From positions 724,859-788,858 of the forward strand of contig SMSO01000006.1 of the NCBI GenBank assembly GCA_004764695.1: DNA of 64,000 nucleotides, given 5' to 3'. The DNA comes from Schizochytrium sp. TIO01. Lineage: Eukaryota > Sar > Bigyra > Thraustochytrida > Thraustochytriidae. The translations under genes were made by a program, and so were the position numbers. Below the pieces are notes generated by a model that was not told where the DNA came from, did not search any database, and saw nothing but the letters and a program-made list of their open reading frames with translations. This document shows positions 45,597 through 56,299 of the stretch, in pieces (the first letter of the stretch is position 1; every line of letters starts with the position of its first letter).

Positions 45597-46191
45597 CTAG
45601 ATTGGTTGCGGTAGTAGCCTGCATCAAACGCAAATGAAAATGTTCTCAGTAATCATATTTCGCAAGATTTTTTACGGAAAGCCTTTCTAGAAATGCCTGT
45701 TTACTTGTATAGTTGCACTATTTCAACAAACCCAACTTTCTTGACATCATAGACCTAGATTTTACAAAGGTGGAAACAAGAACGACCATCAACTTAAGTG
45801 ATGTTTACTAGTGAGACCCTGCCCTAAGACATTATTTCTTTCCCCCTATCATTTTTTTCATAGAGAAGCATGGTGAACCTTAGCTTGGACGTATGTTTTT
45901 TTTTTTGAATTAGAGAAATATAGTTTCTACTAAAAAGGGTTTTGCAGCTCAGTTCCAATCAGGTTGATAGAAAATTAATCAAAAAACGAGGAGCGGGGAG
46001 AGGAATTTGGGCTTTGCAGAAGCCGCACCAGTATCACTCGTGCAACAAGCAGGGCCACAGTCATATTCATGTGAACAATGCTCATTTAAAAAATGGACTT
46101 GACGTGTGGTCTAGATTTAATGACGTGAGCATGCTTCACTCAAAGCGGCGATATTCGTGACAGGACGCAAATATTAGACAGATAAAGTCAA

Positions 46192-47169
46192 TTAGATTGC
46201 GCCACGCTTGCGAGTGGGAAGGCCCTGTTGTGCGGTGCTGCTCCAGTGTCCACGCCAGTGGTGCATCAAGGCCAGCAAAAGTCCACCAAAGCCTACAAAG
46301 TATGCGTCCAAGAAGAACGGCTGTTCCGTAGGCTCAGATGCAATGAAGGTACTGTAGGCGCCGAGGACACCCATGAGGATGAACATAAAACCGAGAGTGA
46401 CTCCTGAAAGGTATACAAACTTTGACTTGCGTACCAAACCAATCGCAGTAGCGATGTAAAGAAAGTCCATGAAAAAGTCGCAGAACGGCCAGTGCAGGAA
46501 GCGAAAGGTCGACAAGCCAATCGGAACGCACTCTACACACATCTCGTTACCTACATAAAGGTTGCCCCAGTAGAGTGTGGTGCCAAGCGCGCTGAAAATT
46601 GATAATCCCCATCACAGCATATTTCAAGCCAGCAGTTGGTACAATCAGCACGAAATACAAGCGTTATTACGTCAACACAGTTTATCGCAACGCAGTTTAA
46701 TAGCGAATGAATTCAAGTGTACCCAGTCGGTGTCCATGCAACCCAAGCGACGTGAAGGAATTTTGCCAAGTGAGTAAAGTTAGTCTTTTCTTGATCTTTA
46801 TCAACTTGGAAATCTCTTGTCTCCCTAGCCCCAATCATTATTACCCGCTTAAATCACATCTCGATGCGTTCCAAAGCGAGATGATCTAAATAAAATCGCA
46901 TTGCACCACGATGCTCTTAAAATTTCGTGGCAGGGTGCTTCGCTAAACCATCCTATTGCATCCCATTTTCAACTGCTGCATCTATCCCATTTTAAAAGCA
47001 CTTCACATTATGCCATTACCGCATGTATGTACCTCCTTCACGAAGGAATGTCACCATACACAATGCCAACCTACCAAAGACTGAGCGCTCCGACCATTGC
47101 CCAAACCGCCAGCGCAGGGGGCGCTTTGGCGTTGAGGATTTCCTGCACCTTCTCTTTGACGGCGTTCAT
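46192..47169 (-). CDS. Small four-helix membrane protein, two exons
   Basis: Exon 1 (47075-47169, ATG at 47169) ends TTG|GTAGGT. Exon 2 (46192-46591) follows AATTTTCAG. The junction makes a Cys codon (phase 2) and gives 164 residues. Hydrophobic segments lie at about 18-40, 68-85, 90-114 and 125-142, with a short lumenal or extracellular loop carrying Cys-Val-Glu-Cys-Val-Pro after segment 1 and a basic tail (Pro-Thr-Arg-Lys-Arg-Gly). This suggests an integral membrane protein with four passes. No signal peptide or catalytic motif is visible, and the family is not recognised. The good splice consensus and uniform hydrophobic pattern across the junction support the model; an upstream exon cannot be excluded. 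Confidence 0.7.
46592..47074 (-). other. Intron of the four-helix membrane protein gene
   Basis: 483 bases, GTAGGT to TTTTCAG on the minus strand, phase 2. It is free of long microsatellites, unlike putative introns in blocks A and B. Confidence 0.65.
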
Positions 47170-48503
47170 CCTGGCTCACGAGTCTGGAGCGAGAAGTGAA
47201 AGTACTTAACCGGGCACGAGCAGCGAGCTAAACTCCTTCCGGGCGGTCTGAAGCACAGCTTAAACAGCAGATGTCCGTCAACGTAAACGCGATCAAGATT
47301 TGCTGCTGCCAGCTCAAGAACAAAAACCCATTGATTTTCTATTGTTTGATTAATTAATACATCTTTTGAAGTATGTGCATTACTATTATTATTTGCAAAA
47401 GGTACTAACGAGTTTATTAGTACCTAGCATTTCTTGGAGATCACATCGACCTTGTACAGAGGGCTTTGGTCATGCACTGAGCATGTGAGACATCTTTGCA
47501 TGGTAACTACAGAGCAAAAATGTTTGGAAACACTGCACAGAGGTAGCTTGACCAGGTGGTACATGTAAATATGACACGTTATAGTAGCAGTACCTACCTG
47601 ATAAATACCATACTAATTTAGCGCACACACGTTTCGTGGAGAGCCCAAGAAAAGCTGTTTTCCATTTTCGTGACGATTTGTTTTGTATTATAAGAGATAA
47701 CAAGCCAAAAAACGTTGTCCACACTGGTCTCAGAATTTTGAAGAGGCAGCTGAGACCACAGGTCTCTATGAATGTAGTCTGCTTGCGTAATTCTACATGC
47801 AGATTTCCGATTTCCTAAGCTCTGCCATCTAACATTACGTCTGGTATTGATTAGTATCTCTGGAAAGCTTCACGTCAATAGGTATTTCTTTATCATCTTC
47901 TCATGAATGATTGAATTCGTACGATTTCAAGTTTTGAGATGCCTTTTAAACCAACTCAATCATCCTGCTATTGCTCCGCTCGATTCGCGTGCCGCAAATT
48001 GAGTTAAAGATTTTTTACCTTTGCATGAAAACGTTGCAGTATATGCCCCGCCAATTTGATGATTGCTCTGTTTACTCAAGCATTCATTTCTGGTTACTAT
48101 GGATGGGTTTGTCGTTGTTCTCGCCGCAGAATTGAGCCTTATTCACCATCATCTACAGTCCTAGGTTCCGAGAGTATGTATCGCGATAGTGCAAGAAGAA
48201 TAGTAGTCTTTAAGATGTAAGTAGAACAAACGGCCGATAGTCTACTTGTGGAGCGCACCGCCAACAGTATTATTTAATTAAAATAATGATATTTCAAGGT
48301 TAAAAAATATATGAACGATCGATCGAATCAGATCAAATCATATCAGATCAGATCAGATTAAGATTGAGCAAAGTAAACTCGCACTAACGCCAGCTCAAAG
48401 GCAGGCGGGGCGAGCTCGAAGAGAGCCAAAGCAGAGTGGAAGGAAACACCTCTGTCACTGTCTTGCTCTTTGTTTTGGCGCTGTGAGCGCAGCAGGGCCA
48501 GCC
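47170..48503. other. Intergenic region between divergent genes
   Basis: The shared upstream region of the membrane-protein gene (-) and the ankyrin-WD40 gene (+). Mostly AT-rich without a convincing frame. A GATCA-type repeat lies at about 48331-48362, and the last 130 bases before 48504 are GC-rich and look like a 5' leader. Confidence 0.55.
48331..48362. repeat. Short (ATCAG/ATCAA) repeat
   Basis: About six pentamer-like units, next to a GATCGATCGA run. Confidence 0.75.
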
Positions 48504-51500
48504 ATGGCGCTACTTTTCGCCGCGGAGATCGGCGACCTGGAGCAGGTCAAGTCGCTTGTGCTCTCTTGCGAAGATAGGTTTGGCGCCCTGGTAGCCGCAG
48601 GGAAACCAGGTGCAACACAGATTAACGGCAGCAAGTCAAGTAGTGGCAAGTCAAACGCAGCAAAGCCCAACTTCCTCAAATCTAGTGACCCTGATTTTGT
48701 CAAGAACGACGAAATAAACAACTCTGCAAATAACGCAAAAAATGGCGAAGTTTCTGAGACTTCAAGGAACGAAATTGACACTGAAATAAAGTCGAAAAGC
48801 AACGGAAAACATTTGGATTCTGGAGACCTCAAACCCGATCCCAAGTTAGATTTGTCAGCGCCGGGCTCATCAAATGGAAATAGCGGTACTGCAAACGCGA
48901 GTGCCACTCCAAGGTCGGGTGCAAAGACCTTTGAGGAGGCAAAACTCGAGCTTGTAAATGCAAAGGAGTCCAAACGAGGTCGCACCGCTCTTATCGCAGC
49001 TGTCGGGCGTGGCCACTTTGCAGTATCTGACTTCCTACTAAGCGTCGGCGCTGACCCAACGGCGCAGGACCGTGAGGGCGTTGATGTGCTAATGCTCGCT
49101 AGTATGCTCCACGGGAAAAGGGCCTTCCACTCAGACCTTACGCAACTTTTGCTCAAGCATGGTGCTGATGTTGAGCTTGTGGATAGGCGCTCACAATCAG
49201 CTTTGCACTATGCCGCTAAACGTGGCTGTCTCGGCATTGTCAAGTTGCTTCTAGGGCAGATGAATGGCGATCGGAGGGACCTTGCGAGCCGCAAAGATAT
49301 TAAAGGTCGCACACCGCTCATGGTTGCCGCAGGGCGAGGGCATGTAGGGCTCGTGCGTATACTCTGTGCTCATGGTGTAGACGCAAACCTCGTTGATACC
49401 GCAGGATGTTCTGCGCTGCACTATGCTGCACGAGCAGGGCGAGAGGAGATGGTCGAAGCTCTGCTGGCTCATGGCGCACAGGTTATGGCACGCGACACAC
49501 ACCAATTGAGTAGCCTGCAGATTGCTGCCGCGCTTGGGCATGTTAACTTTGTGAAGGAACTTCTTGTGCGGGGAGCGATCATGGAACCGTGGTCGGAGGA
49601 TGCTAATCACGGAGGAGTGGAGACTCCTGAGAAGAATCACAGGTCTGCAATTCTGCTGGCAGCAACGAATGGAAATATGGTAACCCTGCATGTGCTGCTA
49701 AGCCATCGTTTAGCGGCTGCATCGAATGCTGGGGCAGGGTCGCCACAACAGACTTCTCTTGCTGCCGAAATTGCAGAAGCGAAACGCATGGCAGCACTGT
49801 CTTGTCACGATGATGTTGTTCGATTCCTTACGTTTTGTTCGAGCTTACAGCTACCACAAGATGCTTTAAAGATTCGCTTCCGCGAACTTTGTTCGTGCGC
49901 AATGTGTATAAAATTCTACCTTACGCCAGGAGGTAATCTGGGCGACGACCTTCCTGATTCTGCTGATGCAAGTGCCGTACACGGATCAATTGACACAAAA
50001 TTCAACATAGATCCAACAGCGGCAGACATTATTGCAAGTATGCCATCCCCGTCACTATCTTCGTTGCAAGGCGCTGACACACATGACATGTGCAACCCTG
50101 TGTCAGGAAATGCAAGTGGCCTACTTGGTCAAGGCTCTGCCCTCGGGGGAGCAGACTTGGCGTCTGCACACCGAAAACACTCTCTAGATGCAATGTCTGC
50201 TGTAGAGCTGAACGCAATGCAAGCTCGAGCTCGAAGCCGCAGTTCAAGCCTTACTGCGCAGAATATTGGTGACATCCGGGCAGCAGCGGCAGGAGTCGTA
50301 CCTGATGCTTCGGCTCCTATTGGTCTCCTCGAAGTCGCATCACAACGATCAGCCAGGGCAACCACAATCTCCAATGTGGGCTCTCTTCGGCAACACGACA
50401 GAGAGGATGGTGAGCGCGGACACCGCGCTGTAGTAACACGAAAGCTTGAGCGCATGTATGATCCTCACCAGGTTTTTGATCCTGAAGACCCGCGAGTGAA
50501 GAATGACATATTACGCATGATTGGCATGTATTTGCAAGAGGAAGACCTCATTGCCTCCGCAGTAACTCTGCAAGATGAAGCACAAATCAAGTTGCAAAAA
50601 CGTAACGAAATGAACGAGCGCTCGCAGCATGTTTATAGCCTGATTTCAAATGGAGACTGGCCTGCTATTCGGGAGGTTTCCCTAAAGGGCCTTCTCGGAC
50701 GAAACCATCGCCGCTTCCTCTACGCATTATATAGGCAAGAATACCTTGAGCTCGTTTCTCGGGGCGAGAATGAACGTGCGTTCTCATTTTTGTCAAAGCG
50801 CCTAAAACCATTGGAGGCACAAGGCAAGTCTGAAGCAAATAGCAATGAATTTCGCGACCTGTGCTACTTATTAACATGCAAGTCAGTTCATGATGCCTCT
50901 GCTTTTCGTGACTGGGATGTTGCTACGGCCAGAGATAAACTAGCAGAAGATTTTGAGTCTATGGTCACTACCCAATTCAACAGTGACGAGGCTGCGCTTG
51001 TGTCAAGGCAAGCTTACGTAGCAAAACATCGCCTTGTATACATGTTACAGCAAGCTGTGGCTTACCAGCTCGAATTTTCCTCCGATTCTGGACCGAGTGT
51101 CACGCCAAAGATTGAAACCTTACTGGAAGACTTTGAGCGCGTTGCGGTTCCAGAGACACTTACCAATACATTTGTAGGCCACACACACAATGTTAAATGT
51201 GTCAAGTTCCTTGGCCGTGAAGGCCGTCTCATCGCTTCAGGATCCAGTGATCGTACCATCATGCTTTGGCGAGTGCGAGATGAAACTCTGGATGGAAGTG
51301 ATGCAGAAGATGATGATGAAGATGAAGATGATTTGATGGACGAAGAGTATGCGGAAGCATCCACTGATAAACCGTCTGCTCAGCTTCAAGATGGTGTCAA
51401 TGGCCACACTCTGCGCCAGTATCGCCAACGCGGCCCTGAGCTTGTTATTCGGGGTCATAAATCTCGTATTTGGGATATGACGTCTGATCAAAGCGGTCGT

Positions 51501-52396
51501 TTCCTTGTCAGTGCATCAGGCGACAGCACTGTGCGTATGTGGGATGTATGGGCATGTATGGAGGATATTGGCCTCGAGGCTCCCGGCGAAGCGTATATGT
51601 CAAATGGCATTAGCTCAGAGTATGTACACACTGCCTCCTCTTCTTCATGGAACTCTCCCTTGCGCAATCGCAACCGTACCAGGTTGTATCAAACTACTTC
51701 AGAACCCTTGGGAGGTTGCATGAACAGTCGAACAAAGACCACTTTATTGAAACTGGACATGAGGGTGATATCTACACAGTGGCTATGCAAAACGATCAGG
51801 AACATATTGCTACTGCTGGGTATGATAAAACGGTTCGTCTTGTTAATGTACGCACCAATCAGCTCGTCAGAACCTTTCAAGGCCACGGTGCTGCAGTCTC
51901 GCAAGTTTGCTTTAATCCGCTCGGTAACCTCGTGGTCAGCGTTTCAAAGGATGCCAGTATTAAGTTCTGGGACACAATCAGTGGTGTATGTGTTCGAACC
52001 TTTTACCAGCCAGTTGGAGAAGTCACCTCTGTAGATGTGTCTCGTGACGGTTTGCAACTGTTGACAAGTTCTAAGGATAGTTCTATTCGCCTTTGGGATG
52101 TGCGCATGGGCAAATCCATCCGAAAATTCCGAGGCTACCAGAACAGCTCTCTCAACTTCGTACGCTCTTGTTTTGGTCCTCGTGAGTCTCTGGTCTTCTC
52201 TGGCTCCGAGGATGCGAAGGTACATGTATGGGATATGGAAACTGGGGCTTTATTAGCCAAGCTTAGAGGTCACAATGGACCTGTCTTTCATGCCGCATGG
52301 AACTCTTCACAAGATACTTTGGCGACATGCAGTGAAGATGGTACCGTGCGAACATGGAAAAACACCCGCGAAAATGCCGCTCCATTAGGATTTTAA
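48504..52396 (+). CDS. Ankyrin-LisH-CTLH-WD40 protein (Gid7/WDR26-like architecture)
   Basis: Two exons (48504-51619 and 51703-52396) encode about 1269 residues. The ATG at 48504 has a strong context (GCC-ATG-G). An N-terminal first ankyrin helix is followed by a Ser/Asn/Lys-rich insert (about 35-145) and ankyrin repeats at about 158-435, with LHYAA and HGA signatures. Then come a disordered linker, a LisH motif (about 668-695), a CTLH region (about 715-790) and seven WD40 blades (about 890-1265) with GH and WD-type endings. An acidic Asp/Glu insert follows blade 1. LisH-CTLH-WD40 is the layout of WDR26/Gid7 (CTLH/GID ubiquitin ligase) and of SMU1; the late phrase RSCFGP...SGSED-K-VWD resembles WDR26. 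The ankyrin part is not typical of either. Role as a scaffold in ubiquitination is inferred. Confidence 0.88.
51620..51702 (+). other. Short intron in the ankyrin-WD40 gene
   Basis: 83 bases, GTATGT to CTACTTCAG. The frame before it ends at 52034 if unspliced and loses the WD40 pattern. Removing it (phase 2) joins the reading frame to blades 3-7. A 59-base alternative (51624-51682, GTACAC to TACCAG) also restores the frame but has a weaker donor. Confidence 0.75.
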
Positions 52397-52818
52397 AATA
52401 TACCTTAAGCGAACGCTTGGTCACTTCTGCTAATACCAGCTGAACTTTTATTTTGGAGAAACCTTTGCGAATAGATGTTACTTGTTTTAAAGATAACTCT
52501 AACGAGTAGAGTATCTGTATTTGAGGGAACAAGATAAAATGTTGAGGCAAGTGTTGAAAATTTTCGGGGGATTTGGGTGTCTAAACTTTAACTAAGGAGT
52601 CTCTTACGCGAAGAAGAAAACGCCAAAATATGCATAACTAATTACATCACTATTTTAATTGCTCATTTCACTGACCTAAATACCCACTTTATACCCTACC
52701 TAAATTTATCTGTTCATCAATCATACAGTAGGTATATTATTAGCAAATGAGGGAAATCTGTGCAAGTTGGCTCTGGAACTTTATAAACTCTTGTGACCGA
52801 AGTCGCTGGAATTAGGGT
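52397..52818. other. Intergenic region between convergent genes
   Basis: 422 bases, AT-rich, holding the 3' ends of the ankyrin-WD40 (+) and coiled-coil (-) genes. No feature seen. Confidence 0.6.
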
Positions 52819-55167
52819 TTAAAGCTCTGGTGTTTTTACACGTGTTTCTGCTAGCCAGCGCTCTTTCTCACTACGTTCCCATTTTTGCTTATCCGAAGAA
52901 GTAGATGCTACAGCTTGAACACGGGGACTTGGACTTGCTGTTGGAGCCCCGCTCGATGGTCGGCTTGGAACTCGTGATAAACCATCCTCTGCCCAAGCTT
53001 CCTGAGCGTCTGTTGTGCTGTCGTCTCCTGGCTTATTCGCTGCAGCTGATTTAGATAATGATGCAATATCCTTTGTTTGTTGCATTGGTGGTAGCATGGT
53101 AGTGATTACAGGCCTCTCTGCAAGATCCATTTTCTCTCGTGCTTGACCCGCTCCCGAAATGAGAAAGACACGTAATTCTTCAAAAGCAACTCGCAAAGAC
53201 TGGATCTCTTGCTCTTGATGCGACACCATCGCTCGTAAACTTTCTTTCTCCTTAGTGACAGCCGAAGAGCCATTTGTAGCCTCACGAAGCTGCTCAATCA
53301 GCTTACCCTGCTGCGTCAGCTGCTGTTGTAATTTATCTAATTTTGCTGAGTTTGTGCGTGACGGCCCAGGTTCTTGTTCAGGCGACTGGCCAATAGTTAC
53401 GGGTACTCTAATTGGAATAGGTTCTCCTTCACTTGCAGGACTCCTTGACACCTGATCATGAACCACGCGGAAAAGATCTTGAATATGCTCTCGATTCTCT
53501 ACAACAGTTTGGTTATCAGCCTTGTTTGTTAGTTCTTGGTCTAAATCAATAAGTTTTGCGACGATTTGATTCAATTTCTTGACAATCGGCTCTACAGCCT
53601 CTGCAACTTGGGTTTTTGATGCATACACGTTATCAATCTCTGCTTCAATCTGCTCCCAGTCCTCTGTGGAGAGCTTCTTATTCATCTCATCTGCAATTTC
53701 TTGCAACATCGTTGCATGTTCATCAATCGTTCGAGCATTCAATGAGACACTATCACTAAGAGCTTCGGTTTGATCTGAAAGACGCGCACCAGTAGCATCT
53801 ACTGCAGATAACCGTGCAGTCAAATCCGCGAGCGACTCTGCAGTAACACTATCTCGACGTGAAACCACCCCCCTGGAGTCGACTTTCTGTACATTCGAAT
53901 CAAGGTCCTGCACACGCTTCACTAGGTCATCCAGCGCACGCCTTGTTGAATTGGCTGTGCCACTTGCATCTTTTGCGGTATTCAATGCCTCTTCGGATAT
54001 TTTTTGAGCTTTGATTACGCTTTTATGTTGGTCAAGATTTGCAACTGAGGCTTTTATAGAGCCTATTTGTGCTGCCAGGGTGTCTTGCATAGCAGTCATT
54101 TGTTGCTCGCTTTTCCGATTAGTAAATCCATTCTCAAGTACTGCCCGAATTCCATCTAGATCATGTTTTGTAGCACACTTCTCAACTTGCTGCTCGAGGG
54201 TGTTAAAGCTCTCTTTGGTTGCGTATGCATCTAGCTGAGAGCGAAGTGAACGCAAATCATCCACTGTCGCTCGTTGGCCAATTTGGCGCTGCATATCATC
54301 GAGCGCCTTCACAAGAGTTTTATGTGTGGCCTCGACGTTAATGATTGAGCTTTCTAGTGAACCGACCGAGGCCACTACATTGGTAATTTCTCCGTTTAAT
54401 TTTGCCATTTCCACACGCTGAGTTCGCTCAGCATCATCAATAAGACTGCTGATCTTTTTAGCAAGTAAATTCATCCGATCAGTACTTTCTGCAACCTGCT
54501 CTGCAGTAATGTAATCAGCTGGAAACCGATCGATCAATTTCTCTACTCGATCCAGACGTGTCGCATGTTGATCAATGCGTGTAGATGTACGTCGCAAACA
54601 TCCAGAAAGGCGGCTTGTATCAATCAAATCGTGTGCCGCAATATTTTCTATTGCGAAATCATTTGTTGGTGACCCAGGTCCAACAAAATGGAAAGCGGGC
54701 TCTTTCATATCAGCTTGGCTTCTATTCGGTTCACCGAGAGCATTGTTTTTATTTTCATGGATACTCCTTTGTGAACTGGAGGCAGATGCAGTAGTGAGTA
54801 TTGGCCCTGAGCTCGCAAGACTGCTTCCTCGACTCATAGACGCATGCTTCAAGGGCGGGTCAGAGTCACTGTTTCTTCTCACACGGATTTCGGTATCCTC
54901 TTCATCATCATAATCTTCGTCTATTTTCTCATCAGCTGCATCTGATCGGGCACGAGATCCTTTGCCTGCACTAATACTGCGCCCACGTTTGCTTAATGAC
55001 TTATATTTGCTGCTCGCACCTATATTATAATATCTAGCACGCTCAGCAGCTTCAGCAGCAGCTGTATCGTCCGGAAGTGAAACTCGTTTTTCTGCATTTG
55101 GTTCAAGATTATCCTCGCTAAGAATCTTATCCGGAATATCACCTTCCTTGCTCATTTCGCGCACCAT
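52819..55167 (-). CDS. Coiled-coil protein (uncharacterised)
   Basis: A single-exon gene for 782 residues. Translation starts at Met1 (55167) or Met5 (55155). The N-terminal 190 residues are low-complexity with a basic Ser/Arg stretch (RGRSISAGKG), an acidic run (about 81-93) and a Ser-rich stretch. A long heptad-patterned helical region runs from about 195 to 570, rich in Asp, Ala, Leu and Gln with periodic Leu/Val/Ile, and a second one from about 608 to 672 has Gln-rich heptads. The C-terminus is Pro/Ser-rich and ends with a basic, Trp-containing tail. Such architecture suits a structural or cytoskeletal protein, possibly of the basal body or centrosome, but nothing in the sequence proves this. 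Upstream on the same strand lies the 2360-residue gene, 1.1 kb away. Confidence 0.85.
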   Translation of the reverse strand: MVREMSKEGDIPDKILSEDNLEPNAEKRVSLPDDTAAAEAAERARYYNIGASSKYKSLSKRGRSISAGKGSRARSDAADEKIDEDYDDEEDTEIRVRRNSDSDPPLKHASMSRGSSLASSGPILTTASASSSQRSIHENKNNALGEPNRSQADMKEPAFHFVGPGSPTNDFAIENIAAHDLIDTSRLSGCLRRTSTRIDQHATRLDRVEKLIDRFPADYITAEQVAESTDRMNLLAKKISSLIDDAERTQRVEMAKLNGEITNVVASVGSLESSIINVEATHKTLVKALDDMQRQIGQRATVDDLRSLRSQLDAYATKESFNTLEQQVEKCATKHDLDGIRAVLENGFTNRKSEQQMTAMQDTLAAQIGSIKASVANLDQHKSVIKAQKISEEALNTAKDASGTANSTRRALDDLVKRVQDLDSNVQKVDSRGVVSRRDSVTAESLADLTARLSAVDATGARLSDQTEALSDSVSLNARTIDEHATMLQEIADEMNKKLSTEDWEQIEAEIDNVYASKTQVAEAVEPIVKKLNQIVAKLIDLDQELTNKADNQTVVENREHIQDLFRVVHDQVSRSPASEGEPIPIRVPVTIGQSPEQEPGPSRTNSAKLDKLQQQLTQQGKLIEQLREATNGSSAVTKEKESLRAMVSHQEQEIQSLRVAFEELRVFLISGAGQAREKMDLAERPVITTMLPPMQQTKDIASLSKSAAANKPGDDSTTDAQEAWAEDGLSRVPSRPSSGAPTASPSPRVQAVASTSSDKQKWERSEKERWLAETRVKTPEL

Positions 55168-56299
55168 ACGTTGCCGCGAAACACCTGATGTTGTGCTTCG
55201 CGCGGCCGGAAGCGCGAGCAGAAAGAGTGTTGTCTCAATTGGTTCCTTTTGTCGTCAACGATGGCCACAATTGATGACGTACCCAAGGGTAGATAGATTC
55301 CCAAAGCAAAGTAAAGGTACACACTCACTCTAGGACTAGTTTGAGGATATCCGTTGTTTTGTAATTTTTTTAATTAAACAATTAAATTAAAAAATTAAAA
55401 TAAAAAACTTTAAAATAAAAAACTAAAACAAAAAACTTATGAACCTGTTAATTGAAACCCCTCGTCTTCGTGACATTTTTCAGCCTAGCTCCTGACGTGT
55501 TGGTACCTACTGATATGAATAAATTAAAGTTTACGGTGATCCCATAAGATTGACTTCGTAGTTTGATTATTTCCCGCCATTGAAATGACGTTATTATCCA
55601 CCAGCAAGCTACAATCCACTAGTAAAAGTCTTGATGCGGAACGCTTGAGCAAGTTCCTACTTGCATGGTTCCATCCCTACTTTTGCGCTCCTAAATTCCA
55701 AGGCACTTGGAGTACGGAGTATTGCCTCTATCTCAGGTGCGTTATTCTCGCATACCTAAAATGAGGAGCCGCAGCCTAGTTCCTCTACAGTTATATTATA
55801 TTACGAGTTTTATTCAACTTGAGAATAAAAAGAAATTTTCGCCAATCAAAACATTGAAGTAATGAGTTTGTTTTGCCTTGTTTTTCACTTTAAAAAGGGG
55901 AAATCACCTATACTTCGAATAAATCAATGTAAAATCAAGAAATCGAAGGCGCTTGATTACGTAGTTCAGAAAGCATTGCCATCTATACCCAACGTTAGGG
56001 AAATAAAAATGAGTTCTTTATCAAGAGCTTCGGTGCAATTCTAGTGCTTTATGATCTTATTTTAACCAGTCTAATTAGATTTGTATTATTAGTAAAGTCT
56101 TACTCATTCATATACATATACATATTCAACTTTTAAATAATACGACCACAGAAGAGCCACTACCTTACATTTAGAGATTTCGTTTCTAAAACCTAACTCA
56201 CAAACGACCAGGATCAAGAGGAGAAAAATGTATGAACAAATCTTGGACATAGTGGTGAGAAACAAGCTTATAAGGCCGACCTTACTGAAATAAGTTAAC
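55168..56299. other. Intergenic region
   Basis: 1.13 kb between two minus-strand genes: the GC-richer leader of the coiled-coil gene (55168-55260), then AT-rich DNA, including an AAT/AAA-rich stretch at 55360-55440. No convincing gene. Confidence 0.6.

Noticed and set aside
48483-48503. Seven extra N-terminal codons for the ankyrin-WD40 protein from a GTG at 48483
   Set aside because: GTG starts are not expected in a nuclear gene; the ATG at 48504 has a strong context and begins right at the first ankyrin helix.
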